Shown: positions 15,343 to 23,308, counted from the stretch's first letter. The stretch is DNA of 64,000 nt from Lysinibacillus irui (GCF_028877475.1 NZ_CP113527.1:1543501-1607500), one strand, 5' to 3'. Program-made: numbers and translations. The notes: generated by a model not told the origin, from the letters alone.

Positions 15343-15372
15343 AGACACTCATGTAGAAATGGGTGTTTTTTA
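15343..15372 (+). terminator. Weak terminator after the recombinase relic
   Basis: ACACTCAT and ATGGGTGT can pair with one wobble, followed by six T. Confidence 0.5.
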
Positions 15373-15478
15373 TATTATAGGGCCAGGAATAACAACTTTT
15401 TATGAAAGATTACCAAAAGAAGGTTTGGGAACAATTTAATTACAATTTATGTCTATATTGAAAAAGGGAGGTGTCATT

Positions 15479-15760
15479 ATGTGGTTAATATTAGGTCTTA
15501 TTGCTATAGTAGCTACTTGTATAAATCTTTTTATGTATGGGACAGGTAAAGATTATAAATTGGCAATGGCATTGGGGTTATCATTTACAGCATTGACACT
15601 TTGTGCAGAACATAGCCTTGTATCTAATTGGATAATAGGTGAAGATTGGTCGGCTTTAAGGGAAGTACCTAATATGAATAAAGCGTTTTGGTTTCTGACA
15701 ATTGTTTCTATCTTACTAAATATAGCACCTATACTTTTAGAACTTAAAAATAAAAAATAA
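15479..15760 (+). CDS. Small membrane protein of unknown function
   Basis: About 93 residues with three hydrophobic segments (2-22, 34-50 and 70-88) and a short acidic/tryptophan-rich loop (GEDWSALREV). GGGAGGTG lies 5 bp before ATG 15479, so this start is preferred over ATG 15449. No family is recognised. It is the last intact gene before the right boundary of the island and has its own spacing, with no operon partner. Confidence 0.65.
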   Translation: MWLILGLIAIVATCINLFMYGTGKDYKLAMALGLSFTALTLCAEHSLVSNWIIGEDWSALREVPNMNKAFWFLTIVSILLNIAPILLELKNKK

Positions 15761-15970
15761 TTTAAATATACTAACATATACAAAATAACGTACCCAAACG
15801 CAATTTTGGAAACACACTTAAAAAACATAAAATGAAAACTAGTTATTCTATTAAAGGGCAATTTTCTTAAGCAATGCATTGTTATGGAGCAAAGAAATTG
15901 TGAAGATTTTCACTTAAACTAAAGGAACAAGGTAATTTCAATAAGGGTTTGCGGATCAAAACAATAGGAA

Positions 15971-16042
15971 GCGACAGTGGAAGGCTTAAATGCTAAGTAC
16001 CTAGCAGGCTATTTACAAGAAAAGTATACAAATTTATCTGCT
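15971..16042 (+). pseudogene. Remnant of the 3' end of ypwA
   Basis: Reads ATVEGLNAKYLAGYLQEKYT, matching the C-terminus of the intact carboxypeptidase (ATGEGLNAKYLANYLQEKYT). No upstream part of the gene exists here. It marks the right edge of the island and is the mirror image of the cbaA relic at 8690-8755. Confidence 0.88.
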
Positions 16043-16051
16043 TTAAGATAT

Positions 16052-16089
16052 AAAAAGGCGATTTCTCGTTGCAGAGAAATCGCCTTTTT
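16052..16089. terminator. Bidirectional terminator at the end of cbaA
   Basis: A perfect 16-bp stem: AAAAAGGCGATTTCTC (16052-16067) with GAGAAATCGCCTTTTT (16074-16089). A and T runs at either end make it work on both strands; it ends the oxidase transcript. Confidence 0.92.
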
Positions 16090-16102
16090 CATGAAGAGAT
16101 GT

Positions 16103-17764
16103 TTACCACAATTGATAGCCTTTAGAGCCAGCTGGTGAGTTTGAAATAATATCGATAATTGGTACTGTGTAAGCAAATAAAATTAAGGCTACTAAAATAA
16201 CAAGCCATACTTTGAAATTTTCTAAAATGGCTGGTGTTGGACCGCTAAGTGCATGTACATCCCCTACAGGGAATTCTTCTTCACCTTTAGGCGCAAACCA
16301 AGCCAATTTCACCACAATGTATAGGATGACTAGAATGGCGATAAAGAGAATTGTTCCACCAACAGCTTGTGCGATTTGATATGGAATCCAATCATATGCC
16401 TGTGAAGCACCACCATATTCTGAGTAATCTGAGCGACGAGGCGCACCGATTAGTCCGGCAATATGCATAGCAGAAGACATAATGGTCATACCTGTAGCCC
16501 ATAGGATACCAGCGAAATTACTAAGATTATTTAAAGATTTCGTTAACGTACGGCCAGTTAAATGTGGAATTAACCAGAAGGCCGCACCGAAGTAAGTTAA
16601 AACGACTGCTGTAGCAATGGTTAAGTGGAAATGGCCCGTTACCCAAATGGTATTATGGATTAATTGGTTCATTTGATAGGAGGCATTGACGATCCCGCCA
16701 GCACCACCAGGAATAAACGCCACCATACCGATAAATGGCACGAAGAAACGAGCATCTTTCCACGGTAATTTTTTAAACCAGCCGAACAGTCCTTTACCAC
16801 CTAATTCACGACCACGTAATTCGAACATCGCAAACATCGAGAAGGCGGTCATAAGAGAAGGAACAATGACAGCGAATGTTAAAACAACTTGAATGAATTT
16901 CCAAGTCCCATCAATACCAGGCTCTGTTAACTGATGGTGAATCCCAACAGGTACAGAGAAAATTAAGAACAGCATAAAGGAAAGTCTTGCTAGAGAATCT
17001 GAGAAAATTTTCCCGCCAATTACTTTTGGAATAACGACGTACCAAACCATATACGCTGGTAGTAGCCAGAAGTATACAAGTGCATGACCGAAATACCAGA
17101 AAAGGGTACGGGATAATGCAACATCGACACGTTCAACTAAACCTAATGACCATGGCAACAGCTGAATTAAGACAGAAGCTGCTACACCAAGCGTTGCGAC
17201 AAACCACATTAAATTATTGACAACCACCATAAACGATAATAAAGGACTGCGTTGTCCACTACCTTTATTTTCTTTGCGCCACTGTGCATAACGTAAAATT
17301 TGACCCGCGCCGCCAACCCAAGAACCAACCACGACTAATGTCAGGCCTAAATAGAAAATCCAATGCGCTTTTAGTGGTGCATAGAATGTATAAAGAACCG
17401 TTGCTTTATTCAATAAAACCATTGTTGCAGCAGCAGCTGTACCGATTGTCATTAACCAGAAACCGATCCATCCAAGTCTGCGCTGTCCATTTGTGAAAGT
17501 ACCAGAAGTACGACTAACACTAGCGATTTGGAAGCCATAAATAAAGAATGTAGTTAAAATAAGACCAAGTAATACGCCGTGTACTGTTAATACTTGATAA
17601 TAGCCAATGCCAGCTGGTAATGTAAATTGTCCAGAACGTACAAATACTTGTAATAAACCTGCTAGACCACCTAATAATAAAGCGATGAATGCCACGTAAA
17701 TATGTGCCATGGCTAGCTTTGCATCGCGTCGATCTACTTTTGTCATTGAATTAGTGTGACTCAT
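16103..17764 (-). CDS. cbaA: ba3-type cytochrome c oxidase subunit I
   Basis: Catalytic haem-copper subunit that reduces oxygen and pumps protons in the plasma membrane. The 553 residues have about 13-14 transmembrane helices. Haem and copper ligands are visible: the early HGVLLGLILTTFF, the Cu_B/tyrosine segment FGHALVYFWLLPAY, the HH pair in VGIHHQLTEPG, and VTGHFHLTIATAV for the haem histidines. The reduced K-channel pattern and the company of a very small third subunit point to the B-family (ba3) rather than caa3 type. It overlaps subunit II by 14 bp. Its 3' end is duplicated across the island at 8690. Confidence 0.93.
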   Translation of the reverse strand: MSHTNSMTKVDRRDAKLAMAHIYVAFIALLLGGLAGLLQVFVRSGQFTLPAGIGYYQVLTVHGVLLGLILTTFFIYGFQIASVSRTSGTFTNGQRRLGWIGFWLMTIGTAAAATMVLLNKATVLYTFYAPLKAHWIFYLGLTLVVVGSWVGGAGQILRYAQWRKENKGSGQRSPLLSFMVVVNNLMWFVATLGVAASVLIQLLPWSLGLVERVDVALSRTLFWYFGHALVYFWLLPAYMVWYVVIPKVIGGKIFSDSLARLSFMLFLIFSVPVGIHHQLTEPGIDGTWKFIQVVLTFAVIVPSLMTAFSMFAMFELRGRELGGKGLFGWFKKLPWKDARFFVPFIGMVAFIPGGAGGIVNASYQMNQLIHNTIWVTGHFHLTIATAVVLTYFGAAFWLIPHLTGRTLTKSLNNLSNFAGILWATGMTIMSSAMHIAGLIGAPRRSDYSEYGGASQAYDWIPYQIAQAVGGTILFIAILVILYIVVKLAWFAPKGEEEFPVGDVHALSGPTPAILENFKVWLVILVALILFAYTVPIIDIISNSPAGSKGYQLW

Positions 17765-18242
17765 TTGAATCCACCACCTTTAGCATAGAGTGCATCATCG
17801 TATGTCCTGTACCACAATACTCATTACATACGATTAAAAACTCGCCTACCTTATTTACTTCTGTTACATATTCCGAAATATAGCCAGGCTCAAGCATCAT
17901 GTTGATATTTGTACCTGCCACCTCAAAACCGTGCATAACATCCTCACTTGTTGCAATGAATTTCACCTTAGCACCAAGTGGTACCTCAATTTGTGGAGGA
18001 TTATAATTAAATGCTGAGGCTACGACTACTACCTCATAATCCCAATCCTTTCCCTCTACTTTATGGACACCTGGATTATCAAAAGGTGCTGTCTCTTTTA
18101 CTTTCTCGTAATCTAGTGTTTTTTTCCCATTGTTCGGATGGGAGCCTTGGTGAAATGCCCCGATACCGAGAATGATGAGGAATGCTACTAAAGTAGCAAC
18201 TCCGAACACAAGCCAATACTTCTCATACTTATGTATGTGCAT
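17751..18242 (-). CDS. cbaB: ba3-type cytochrome c oxidase subunit II
   Basis: Carries the binuclear Cu_A centre that accepts electrons from cytochrome c on the outer face. The 163 residues are one N-terminal transmembrane anchor (about 10-32) and a cupredoxin domain. The Cu_A ligands are seen in CNEYCGTGHTMMHSM, with an upstream His in DVMHGFEV. Single-anchor, short subunit II proteins are typical of ba3 oxidases. It lies 24 bp after the small subunit gene and overlaps cbaA, so the three genes form one operon. Confidence 0.93.
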   Translation of the reverse strand: MHIHKYEKYWLVFGVATLVAFLIILGIGAFHQGSHPNNGKKTLDYEKVKETAPFDNPGVHKVEGKDWDYEVVVVASAFNYNPPQIEVPLGAKVKFIATSEDVMHGFEVAGTNINMMLEPGYISEYVTEVNKVGEFLIVCNEYCGTGHTMMHSMLKVVDSNESH

Positions 18243-18266
18243 ATGTTTCTGTCCCTTCTTCGTAAA

Positions 18267-18389
18267 TTAAAACCGTCCAATGAATAAATCGAAGCAGTAC
18301 ACCCAAAGTAAAATGATGATAATGCCTACTCCAAAAACTGCATAGAGTGAACCTTTTAAATTCTCATCTGACTTCTTTTTGTTTGCCAT
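18267..18389 (-). CDS. Small single-helix subunit of the ba3 oxidase (subunit IIa-like)
   Basis: A 40-residue protein: a basic N-terminus (MANKKKSDENLKG) and one transmembrane helix (SLYAVFGVGIIIILLWVYCF). This size and layout match the accessory subunit IIa/CbaD that completes the missing helix of subunit II in B-family oxidases. AGGAGGAGC precedes ATG 18389; the longer upstream reading has no ribosome site. First gene of the operon. Confidence 0.85.
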   Translation of the reverse strand: MANKKKSDENLKGSLYAVFGVGIIIILLWVYCFDLFIGRF

Positions 18390-18432
18390 TTTTGCTCCTC
18401 CTACGCTTTTTATTGTGGTGTTTCTTACTGAC

Positions 18433-18475
18433 ATCATATAAAAATCCATTTGATTTTGATGTGAAAAAAATCACA
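18433..18475 (-). promoter_or_regulatory. FNR-type box and promoter of the oxidase operon
   Basis: A perfect TGTGA-N6-TCACA lies at 18460-18475. On the minus strand a TATGAT -10 hexamer lies at 18438-18433, predicting a start near 18426, which puts the centre of the box at about -41.5. That is the classic position for FNR/CRP-type activation. It implies induction of this oxidase when oxygen is scarce. Confidence 0.7.
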
Positions 18476-18525
18476 CATCTAGAGGGTTTATGTGAAGAAA
18501 GTGTGAAGAATTGGGAAGAGAAAAA

Positions 18526-18561
18526 GACAAGCCATCTCAAAAGTCATTGAGATGGCTTGTC
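18526..18561 (-). terminator. Terminator, probably of cheX
   Basis: GACAAGCCATCTCAA (18526-18540) pairs perfectly with TTGAGATGGCTTGTC (18547-18561). The T-run is on the minus strand, so it would stop the cheX transcript 150 bp past its stop codon and insulate the oxidase promoter. Confidence 0.8.
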
Positions 18562-18715
18562 CGTTTATTGTATTTTGCTTAATTTTAGTAAAAACTATAG
18601 ATTGGAAGGAGAGTGGGGGATTCCACAGACAAAAAACTAACTTGCAAATAACGAATATACATAAATGCAATAGGCTTCTGCATACAATGTCTTATTTGAA
18701 ATAGATTCTAAGTTT

Positions 18716-19177
18716 CTATTCTTCTTCCTCAATCGTTAGTAGAACTGTTAGTGCACCAACACTTGGAACCGAGACTGGGAGAGCAAATGCTTTTTCAAAG
18801 CCGTATAATTTTGTGTTGCCCACCATCACCGTTGGCGGAGTGATATCAATTTCTAAGCTTTCTTGCCCAACAGCTGTACATAAATTTCCTGCAATCATGT
18901 TACCAAATTCCCCAGTAAAGGATTCTAGCATTTCTCCCTCCAAAGGCATACCGAACATAGTACTACCAATACCGCTAAAGACTTCAGGAGAGGAATCAAT
19001 AATCACACGCCCCTTTACATCCCCAATTAAGCCAATTAAAACGCCCATTTGTTGCTGTTGAAAGGGTTCAGAAATAATACTAGGCGACTTTACTTCTATG
19101 TCCATAGGAAGAATGGATTTTAAAGCGTGAATTGTCCCATTTAAAATAGTTTGAAAGTACTTCGAATTACTCATCAT
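18716..19177 (-). CDS. cheX: CheX-type CheY-phosphate phosphatase
   Basis: Cytoplasmic chemotaxis adaptation protein, 153 residues, that dephosphorylates CheY-P. The CheC/CheX signature ExxN is visible in FTGEFGNMIAGNLCTAVG, the catalytic Glu and Asn being in GEFGN. It begins with a conserved FQTILNGTIHAL helix. It stands alone, away from any che operon, with a terminator at 18526. Bacillus subtilis relies on CheC/FliY, so CheX here fits Lysinibacillus-like relatives. Start ATG ATG; either may be used. Confidence 0.88.
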   Translation of the reverse strand: MMSNSKYFQTILNGTIHALKSILPMDIEVKSPSIISEPFQQQQMGVLIGLIGDVKGRVIIDSSPEVFSGIGSTMFGMPLEGEMLESFTGEFGNMIAGNLCTAVGQESLEIDITPPTVMVGNTKLYGFEKAFALPVSVPSVGALTVLLTIEEEE

Positions 19178-19242
19178 TACCGCATCCTTTTTCCGACTTT
19201 TCTACATCTTACCATGTAGAAAGGGTAAGATGAAAGTATGTC

Positions 19243-19291
19243 TTGACGAATTAACAGGAAATTTATAATATATTATTGAGAATGATTTTCA
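19243..19291 (+). promoter_or_regulatory. Promoter with a Fur-type box
   Basis: TTGACG (19243-19248) and TATAAT (19264-19269; spacer 15, slightly short) are followed by TGAGAATGATTTTCA (19277-19291). The latter matches the 7-1-7 Fur consensus TGATAATNATTATCA at 13 of 15 positions and lies over the likely transcription start. It would switch the small gene at 19360 by iron. Confidence 0.6.
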
Positions 19292-19359
19292 AATTCAGTG
19301 TAATGGTCTGAAAGCCTAATGAAAAAGATATTATTTAATATGAAAAGGAGCGGTCAGCA

Positions 19360-19449
19360 ATGACATTCGTATTGATAGGAGCAGCTGTAGTGATTTATAT
19401 TGGAGTTGGAAAATACGTCATGAAACAGGCGACTGCGCATTTAAAATAA
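19360..19449 (+). CDS. 29-residue single-helix membrane peptide, probably iron-regulated
   Basis: MTFVLIGAAVVIYIGVGKYV followed by MKQATAHLK: one transmembrane helix and a short basic tail. A consensus ribosome site (AAAAGGAG) sits 9 bp upstream, a Fur-type box and promoter lie 70 bp before that, and a clean terminator follows at 19461. The full set of expression signals argues that it is real despite its size. Function unknown; a small partner of an iron-uptake or respiratory protein is possible but speculative. Confidence 0.65.
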   Translation: MTFVLIGAAVVIYIGVGKYVMKQATAHLK

Positions 19450-19460
19450 GATTACTTTTA

Positions 19461-19500
19461 AAAGAGTATGGAGCAAAAGCGCTTCATACTCTTTTTGCTT
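19461..19500 (+). terminator. Terminator of the 29-residue gene
   Basis: AAAGAGTATGGAGC (19461-19474) pairs with GCTTCATACTCTTT (19481-19494; one wobble), followed by T-rich sequence. Confidence 0.85.
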
Positions 19501-19599
19501 TTTTTATGGAAGAGAAGAATTTGTTTTTTCTGAATTTTATTGTAAAATGAAGCCAATCCTTTTAGGTTATACATACATAAAGAAATCAGGTGACGAAAC

Positions 19600-20214
19600 A
19601 TGACAAAACTATTAGTAACAGGGTTTGAGCCATTTCTTGATTATAAGATCAACCCAACAATGCAAATTGTAGAAAATTTAGATGGAGAGAAGATAGGTGA
19701 CTATACAATTGTTGGACGTATTTTGTCAGTAGATTTTCAGCAATCGGCACAACAATTCAAGCAATATATAGACGAGGTAAAGCCTCAAATTATTATTTCA
19801 TTAGGTTTAGCGGGGGGCAGGTTTAAAATCACGCCAGAGCGCATTGCTATTAATGTGAAAGATGGGGAGCCTGATAATAACGGCTACACACCCGTTGACG
19901 AGAGTATTCAGGAAGAGGGCGCTGATGCTTTTTTAACAAATTTACCGATTCGTAATATGGTAAATCGATTACAAGCAGAGGGATATCCAGCCGAAATCTC
20001 CAATACAGCAGGTACATATTTATGCAATAACATAATGTATGAAGGGCTTGTTTATGCACAGCATCATCAAGGTGTTCGCGCTGGCTTTATTCATATTCCT
20101 GCATCCTTCGATTTGGCTATACAACATGGTAAAATTCCGGGGTGGAATAGCCAGGATTTACTTGATGCTGTGAAGCTTTGTATAGAGGAGACTGTACGTG
20201 CAGACGATCATTGA
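19600..20214 (+). CDS. pcp: Pyroglutamyl-peptidase I
   Basis: Cysteine peptidase (C15) that removes N-terminal pyroglutamate from peptides. The 204 residues include the N-terminal LVTGFEPFLDYKINP, the glutamate region in ITPERIAINVKDG, the catalytic Cys142 in NTAGTYLCNNIMYEGL and the catalytic His in GFIHIPAS. It is the first gene of a four-gene unit. Its end overlaps pxpB, so free 5-oxoproline released by Pcp is directly opened by the PxpABC 5-oxoprolinase. AGGTGA precedes the ATG. Confidence 0.94.
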   Translation: MTKLLVTGFEPFLDYKINPTMQIVENLDGEKIGDYTIVGRILSVDFQQSAQQFKQYIDEVKPQIIISLGLAGGRFKITPERIAINVKDGEPDNNGYTPVDESIQEEGADAFLTNLPIRNMVNRLQAEGYPAEISNTAGTYLCNNIMYEGLVYAQHHQGVRAGFIHIPASFDLAIQHGKIPGWNSQDLLDAVKLCIEETVRADDH

Positions 20215-20893
20215 TTTTCCACATTCGATGTGGATTAGTCAGCAGACCATACGTTTTGCATTCCATGAGGAAATATCACACGCCAACTTTCATGCTGTAC
20301 AAGCATTCAATCGTTTTCTAACTAAACAATTACGGCACAATCTAATAGAAAGCGTAGCAAGTTATCATACAGTTACAGCCTATGTCAAACAGCAAGTAGA
20401 TGTGGACCTTTTAAGAAGGCAATGGCTTGAGATGCAAGTGTCCACAGCTATTGCTGATGGGACGAATAGGCTTTTAAAAATACCCGTTTGCTATGATGAG
20501 GAATTTGCCTTAGATAGACAGCGCGTCATGGATTATACAGGCTTATCATTTGAGGACATTAAACGGCTACACATGTCCAAAAGCTATTATGTTTATTTAA
20601 TTGGTTTTTTGCCTGGTTTTCCTTACCTAGGAGAGCTTGATGCAAAACTGTTTGTGCCACGCTTAAAGAATCCAAGGGCATCTGTTTCTGCGAGTTCCGT
20701 TGGCGTGGGAGGTGGACAAACAGGAATCTATCCCGTTGATTCACCGGGTGGCTGGAATATTATCGGTAAAACGCCGTTCGATCTATTTGATGCGAATGGG
20801 AAGGAACCGTTTCTATTCGAACTAGGTGATGAAGTTCAATTTTATGAAATTACCAAACAACAATTTTGGGAAATGAAAAGCAAAGGAGTGTAG
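20198..20893 (+). CDS. pxpB: 5-oxoprolinase subunit B (KipI family)
   Basis: One of three subunits of the ATP-dependent 5-oxoprolinase that makes glutamate from pyroglutamate; in B. subtilis the homologue KipI also inhibits the sporulation kinase KinA. The 231-residue protein shows GFLPGFPYLGELDAKL, PRLKNPRASVSASSVGVGGG and YPVDSPGGWNIIGKTP, all typical of the AHS1 domain. Start GTG 20198, with GAGGAG 7 bp upstream inside pcp (17-bp overlap). Followed after 3 bp by pxpC. Confidence 0.93.
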   Translation: MQTIIDFPHSMWISQQTIRFAFHEEISHANFHAVQAFNRFLTKQLRHNLIESVASYHTVTAYVKQQVDVDLLRRQWLEMQVSTAIADGTNRLLKIPVCYDEEFALDRQRVMDYTGLSFEDIKRLHMSKSYYVYLIGFLPGFPYLGELDAKLFVPRLKNPRASVSASSVGVGGGQTGIYPVDSPGGWNIIGKTPFDLFDANGKEPFLFELGDEVQFYEITKQQFWEMKSKGV

Positions 20894-20896
20894 CGA

Positions 20897-21757
20897 TTGA
20901 AGCCACTTCTGCTCGTAACAAAACAAGGTGTTTATGGTAGCTTACAAGACAAGGGACGGTATGGCTATCGGGCATTTGGTATTCCGTTATCTGGACCGAT
21001 GGATAACGTATCATTTCATGCAGCCCAGTTAATCTTACATCATTTTCATGACCAAACATCTTTTGAAATGTTTGTAGGTGGATTTGAATTTGAGGCACTG
21101 GCAGATAGCATCTATGTTTTAACTGGTGGATGTTGCACATGTTTGGTCAATAGTTCGCCAATCGAAATGTGGAAGACTTTCCATTTAACAAAGGGTGATC
21201 GACTTGCGATTAAGAATGTGAGTCAAGGTTCCATTGTTTACCTGACACCACTCGGAGGATTTCATTCAGAATATGAGCTTGGTAGTAGCTCATACCTACC
21301 ACTTGGCAACCTAGGTACAGCGATTTCGAAAGGGAGTATTTTGTATGGGCAAGTCGCATCTCCATTAAAAATGAATAGAGGCCTTTATGCCCCATATCGT
21401 CCGACTTTTGCCAGCTCCATTACAGTGAGAATGTTTAAAGGACCCCATTTCGAGTTATTTACCGAGGAGAGTCAACGCCTTTTTCTTCAAAATCCTTTTC
21501 AATTTATCGGTGGTAATCGTATGGGCTATTACATAAAGGGGCCTACCCTGCAACTTCAAAATATGCAAGATATCCTTTCAGAAGCCACCCAGTTTGGCAC
21601 CATCCAAGTGCCCCAAAGTGGTAATCCCATTATTTTAATGGCAGATGCTCAAACGGTAGGAGGCTATCCTATTATTGCGACGATCCATGAAGATGATTTA
21701 CATAAAGTGGCTCAAATGCGTATGTTTAACACAATCAAGTTTGTACTGGAGGAATGA
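20897..21757 (+). CDS. pxpC: 5-oxoprolinase subunit C (KipA family)
   Basis: AHS2-domain subunit of 5-oxoprolinase, partner of PxpB. The 286 residues open with VTKQGVYGSLQDKGRYGYRA and contain FGIPLSGPMDNVSFHAA, FIGGNRMGYYIKGP and a C-terminal MADAQTVGGYPIIATI, all family signatures. The start is TTG with AAAGGAG about 9 bp upstream. It ends by overlapping the start region of pxpA. Confidence 0.93.
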   Translation: MKPLLLVTKQGVYGSLQDKGRYGYRAFGIPLSGPMDNVSFHAAQLILHHFHDQTSFEMFVGGFEFEALADSIYVLTGGCCTCLVNSSPIEMWKTFHLTKGDRLAIKNVSQGSIVYLTPLGGFHSEYELGSSSYLPLGNLGTAISKGSILYGQVASPLKMNRGLYAPYRPTFASSITVRMFKGPHFELFTEESQRLFLQNPFQFIGGNRMGYYIKGPTLQLQNMQDILSEATQFGTIQVPQSGNPIILMADAQTVGGYPIIATIHEDDLHKVAQMRMFNTIKFVLEE

Positions 21758-21762
21758 TGCCA

Positions 21763-22497
21763 ATGGATTTTAATTGCGATATAGGCGAAAGTTTCGAAGC
21801 TTTTATATCAGGAAAAGATGAAGAAATAATTGACTATGTAACCTCTATCAATATTGCATGTGGCTATCATGCAGGAGATCATACAATTATGCATCAAATG
21901 ATTCGCAGTGCTCTTCGTAAAAATGTCCATATTGGTGCACATCCGGGCTACCCTGATCGTGAGGGATTTGGACGCCGAAATATGGATTTAAGTCCAGCTG
22001 AAATATACGATTTGACGGTCTATCAAATTGGCGCATTGCAAGCATTTGTGCAAATTGAAAAAGGGATACTTCATCATGTGAAGCCGCATGGAGCACTTTA
22101 TAATCAATGTGCAAATGATCGGGAAAAAGCAATAGCCGTTATCGATGCCGTGTACGATTTCAATCCACAACTTATTTTATATTGTTTATCTGGTAGCCAA
22201 ATGGCGAAAATCGCAAGGGAAAAGGGACTATCAGTATATGAGGAAGTCTTTTCTGATCGTCGTTATAATGATGATGGTACATTAGTAAACAGACAAGAAC
22301 CAAATGCCTTAATTCAAACAGAAGAAGAAATGCTGGTACATGTAAAAGGTATTTTGACGGCAAATGAAGTTTTATCAGTACAATCAAAAAAAATACAAGT
22401 GGCTGCGAATACCTTATGTATTCATGGAGATGGCCCACATGCCCTGAGCTATGCTAAAAAAATTGCTGCGCTCAGGAGGCAATTAGAACAAATGTGA
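21763..22497 (+). CDS. pxpA: 5-oxoprolinase subunit A (LamB/YcsF family)
   Basis: Third subunit of the 5-oxoprolinase. It has the family opening MDFNCDIGESFEAF, then INIACGYHAGDHTIM, IGAHPGYPDREGFGRR and HHVKPHGALYNQ, with putative metal or catalytic His and Asp residues, and ends in CIHGDGPHA. About 244 residues. Three in-frame ATGs (21754, 21757, 21763) follow GGAGG (21748-21752); the family N-terminus favours 21763. A terminator follows directly. Confidence 0.93.
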   Translation: MDFNCDIGESFEAFISGKDEEIIDYVTSINIACGYHAGDHTIMHQMIRSALRKNVHIGAHPGYPDREGFGRRNMDLSPAEIYDLTVYQIGALQAFVQIEKGILHHVKPHGALYNQCANDREKAIAVIDAVYDFNPQLILYCLSGSQMAKIAREKGLSVYEEVFSDRRYNDDGTLVNRQEPNALIQTEEEMLVHVKGILTANEVLSVQSKKIQVAANTLCIHGDGPHALSYAKKIAALRRQLEQM

Positions 22498-22535
22498 AAA
22501 AAGGATGCCTTAATGTTGTTTAAGGCATCCTTTTT
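22497..22535 (+). terminator. Terminator of the pcp-pxp operon
   Basis: AAAAAAGGATGCCTTAA and TTAAGGCATCCTTTTT form a long stem around a 7-nt loop. A and T runs on both sides make it bidirectional, also ending the convergent DUF4183 genes. Confidence 0.9.
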
Positions 22536-22537
22536 AT

Positions 22538-22858
22538 TTAAATCGTTGTTACTAATTCGACTGCTTCAAGCACAATTGGTGTTCCAGCAGAAAGCGAAGC
22601 CGTAACAGTATTGAATGTTATTTCAGTTGCAGAAACTGTATACGCATCACCTTCCTGTAGAACGCCATTGATATATAAATTATAGTAACCATTCGCGACT
22701 ACAGGAAATGCAGTTGCAGCTGTGCCGCTATCATCTAAAAATGTTGTAGCAGCGACTGTTGTGCCGTCTGTAATAGCTTGAGGTGCAACTAAGACGTTAA
22801 AAAATCTTGTAGAAGTACCAGTTACATTGACATGAATATTAATGATGGAAAGTGCCAC
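22538..22858 (-). CDS. DUF4183 protein, probable exosporium/spore-surface component
   Basis: A 106-residue beta-rich protein without cysteine or signal peptide. The core VVANGYYNLYINGVLQEGDA, followed by YTVSATEITFN, is the DUF4183 signature found in spore-surface and BclA-like proteins of Bacillus relatives. The start is GTG 22858 because AGGAGGTG lies 6 bp upstream, giving the family-typical opening MALSII. The second DUF4183 gene is 24 bp upstream, so the two are co-transcribed. The role is inferred from the family. Confidence 0.8.
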   Translation of the reverse strand: MALSIINIHVNVTGTSTRFFNVLVAPQAITDGTTVAATTFLDDSGTAATAFPVVANGYYNLYINGVLQEGDAYTVSATEITFNTVTASLSAGTPIVLEAVELVTTI

Positions 22859-22882
22859 CTGATTCACCTCCTTTCGTGTTGC

Positions 22883-23308
22883 TTATTTTGTTGTGAAGCC
22901 TAGTGATTCAATGATGATGGGCGTTCCTCTATACAATGTAGCATTGTAGGGATCAATCGTGAGTGATGCAGGAGTTACCGTATAAATGCCGCCTTCTTGC
23001 ATAACGGCATTAATATAAAGATTGATATAACCGTTGGGCGAAAAAATTGTAAATTCAGTAATGGGGTCGGCATTGTCATTCCAAAAGAGGGTCGCTGGAA
23101 GTGTAGCCCCATTTGTTAAATCAAGATCCGCTGTGACAATATAAAAATATCGATGGATGGTCGGAATAATGGCTCCTTCTGGGACTACTTCAGAAGGAGG
23201 AACAACGGGCACTCCGTTTGTTGCTTTTATACGGGGCCAGATAAATCGATTCTCGCAGTTACAAGGACAATCTTTTTCAACGTGCTGATGATTCTTAGGA
23301 TTCACCAT
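22883..23308 (-). CDS. DUF4183 protein with Cys-rich N-terminus
   Basis: 141 residues. An N-terminal CPCNCENRF motif and proline-rich linker (PVVPPSEVVPEGAIIP) precede the DUF4183 domain (GYINLYINAVMQEGGIYTVT). The cysteine cluster could cross-link the protein into a spore coat or exosporium; this is inference. The ribosome site is weak. It heads the two-gene minus-strand unit. No SigE/SigK promoter was identified with confidence. Confidence 0.78.
   Translation of the reverse strand: MVNPKNHQHVEKDCPCNCENRFIWPRIKATNGVPVVPPSEVVPEGAIIPTIHRYFYIVTADLDLTNGATLPATLFWNDNADPITEFTIFSPNGYINLYINAVMQEGGIYTVTPASLTIDPYNATLYRGTPIIIESLGFTTK

Larger units (their letters stand above)
15971..16157. repeat. Right copy of the duplicated ypwA/cbaA junction
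   Basis: Collinear with 8570-8755: decayed ypwA end, terminator, intact cbaA end. See the left copy. The segment between 15761 and 15970 shows no gene. Confidence 0.85.

Noticed and set aside
12896..15386. Shared 13-mer ATTATAGGGCCAG at 12896 and 15374
   Set aside because: Only two copies; chance matches of this length are expected in a window this size.
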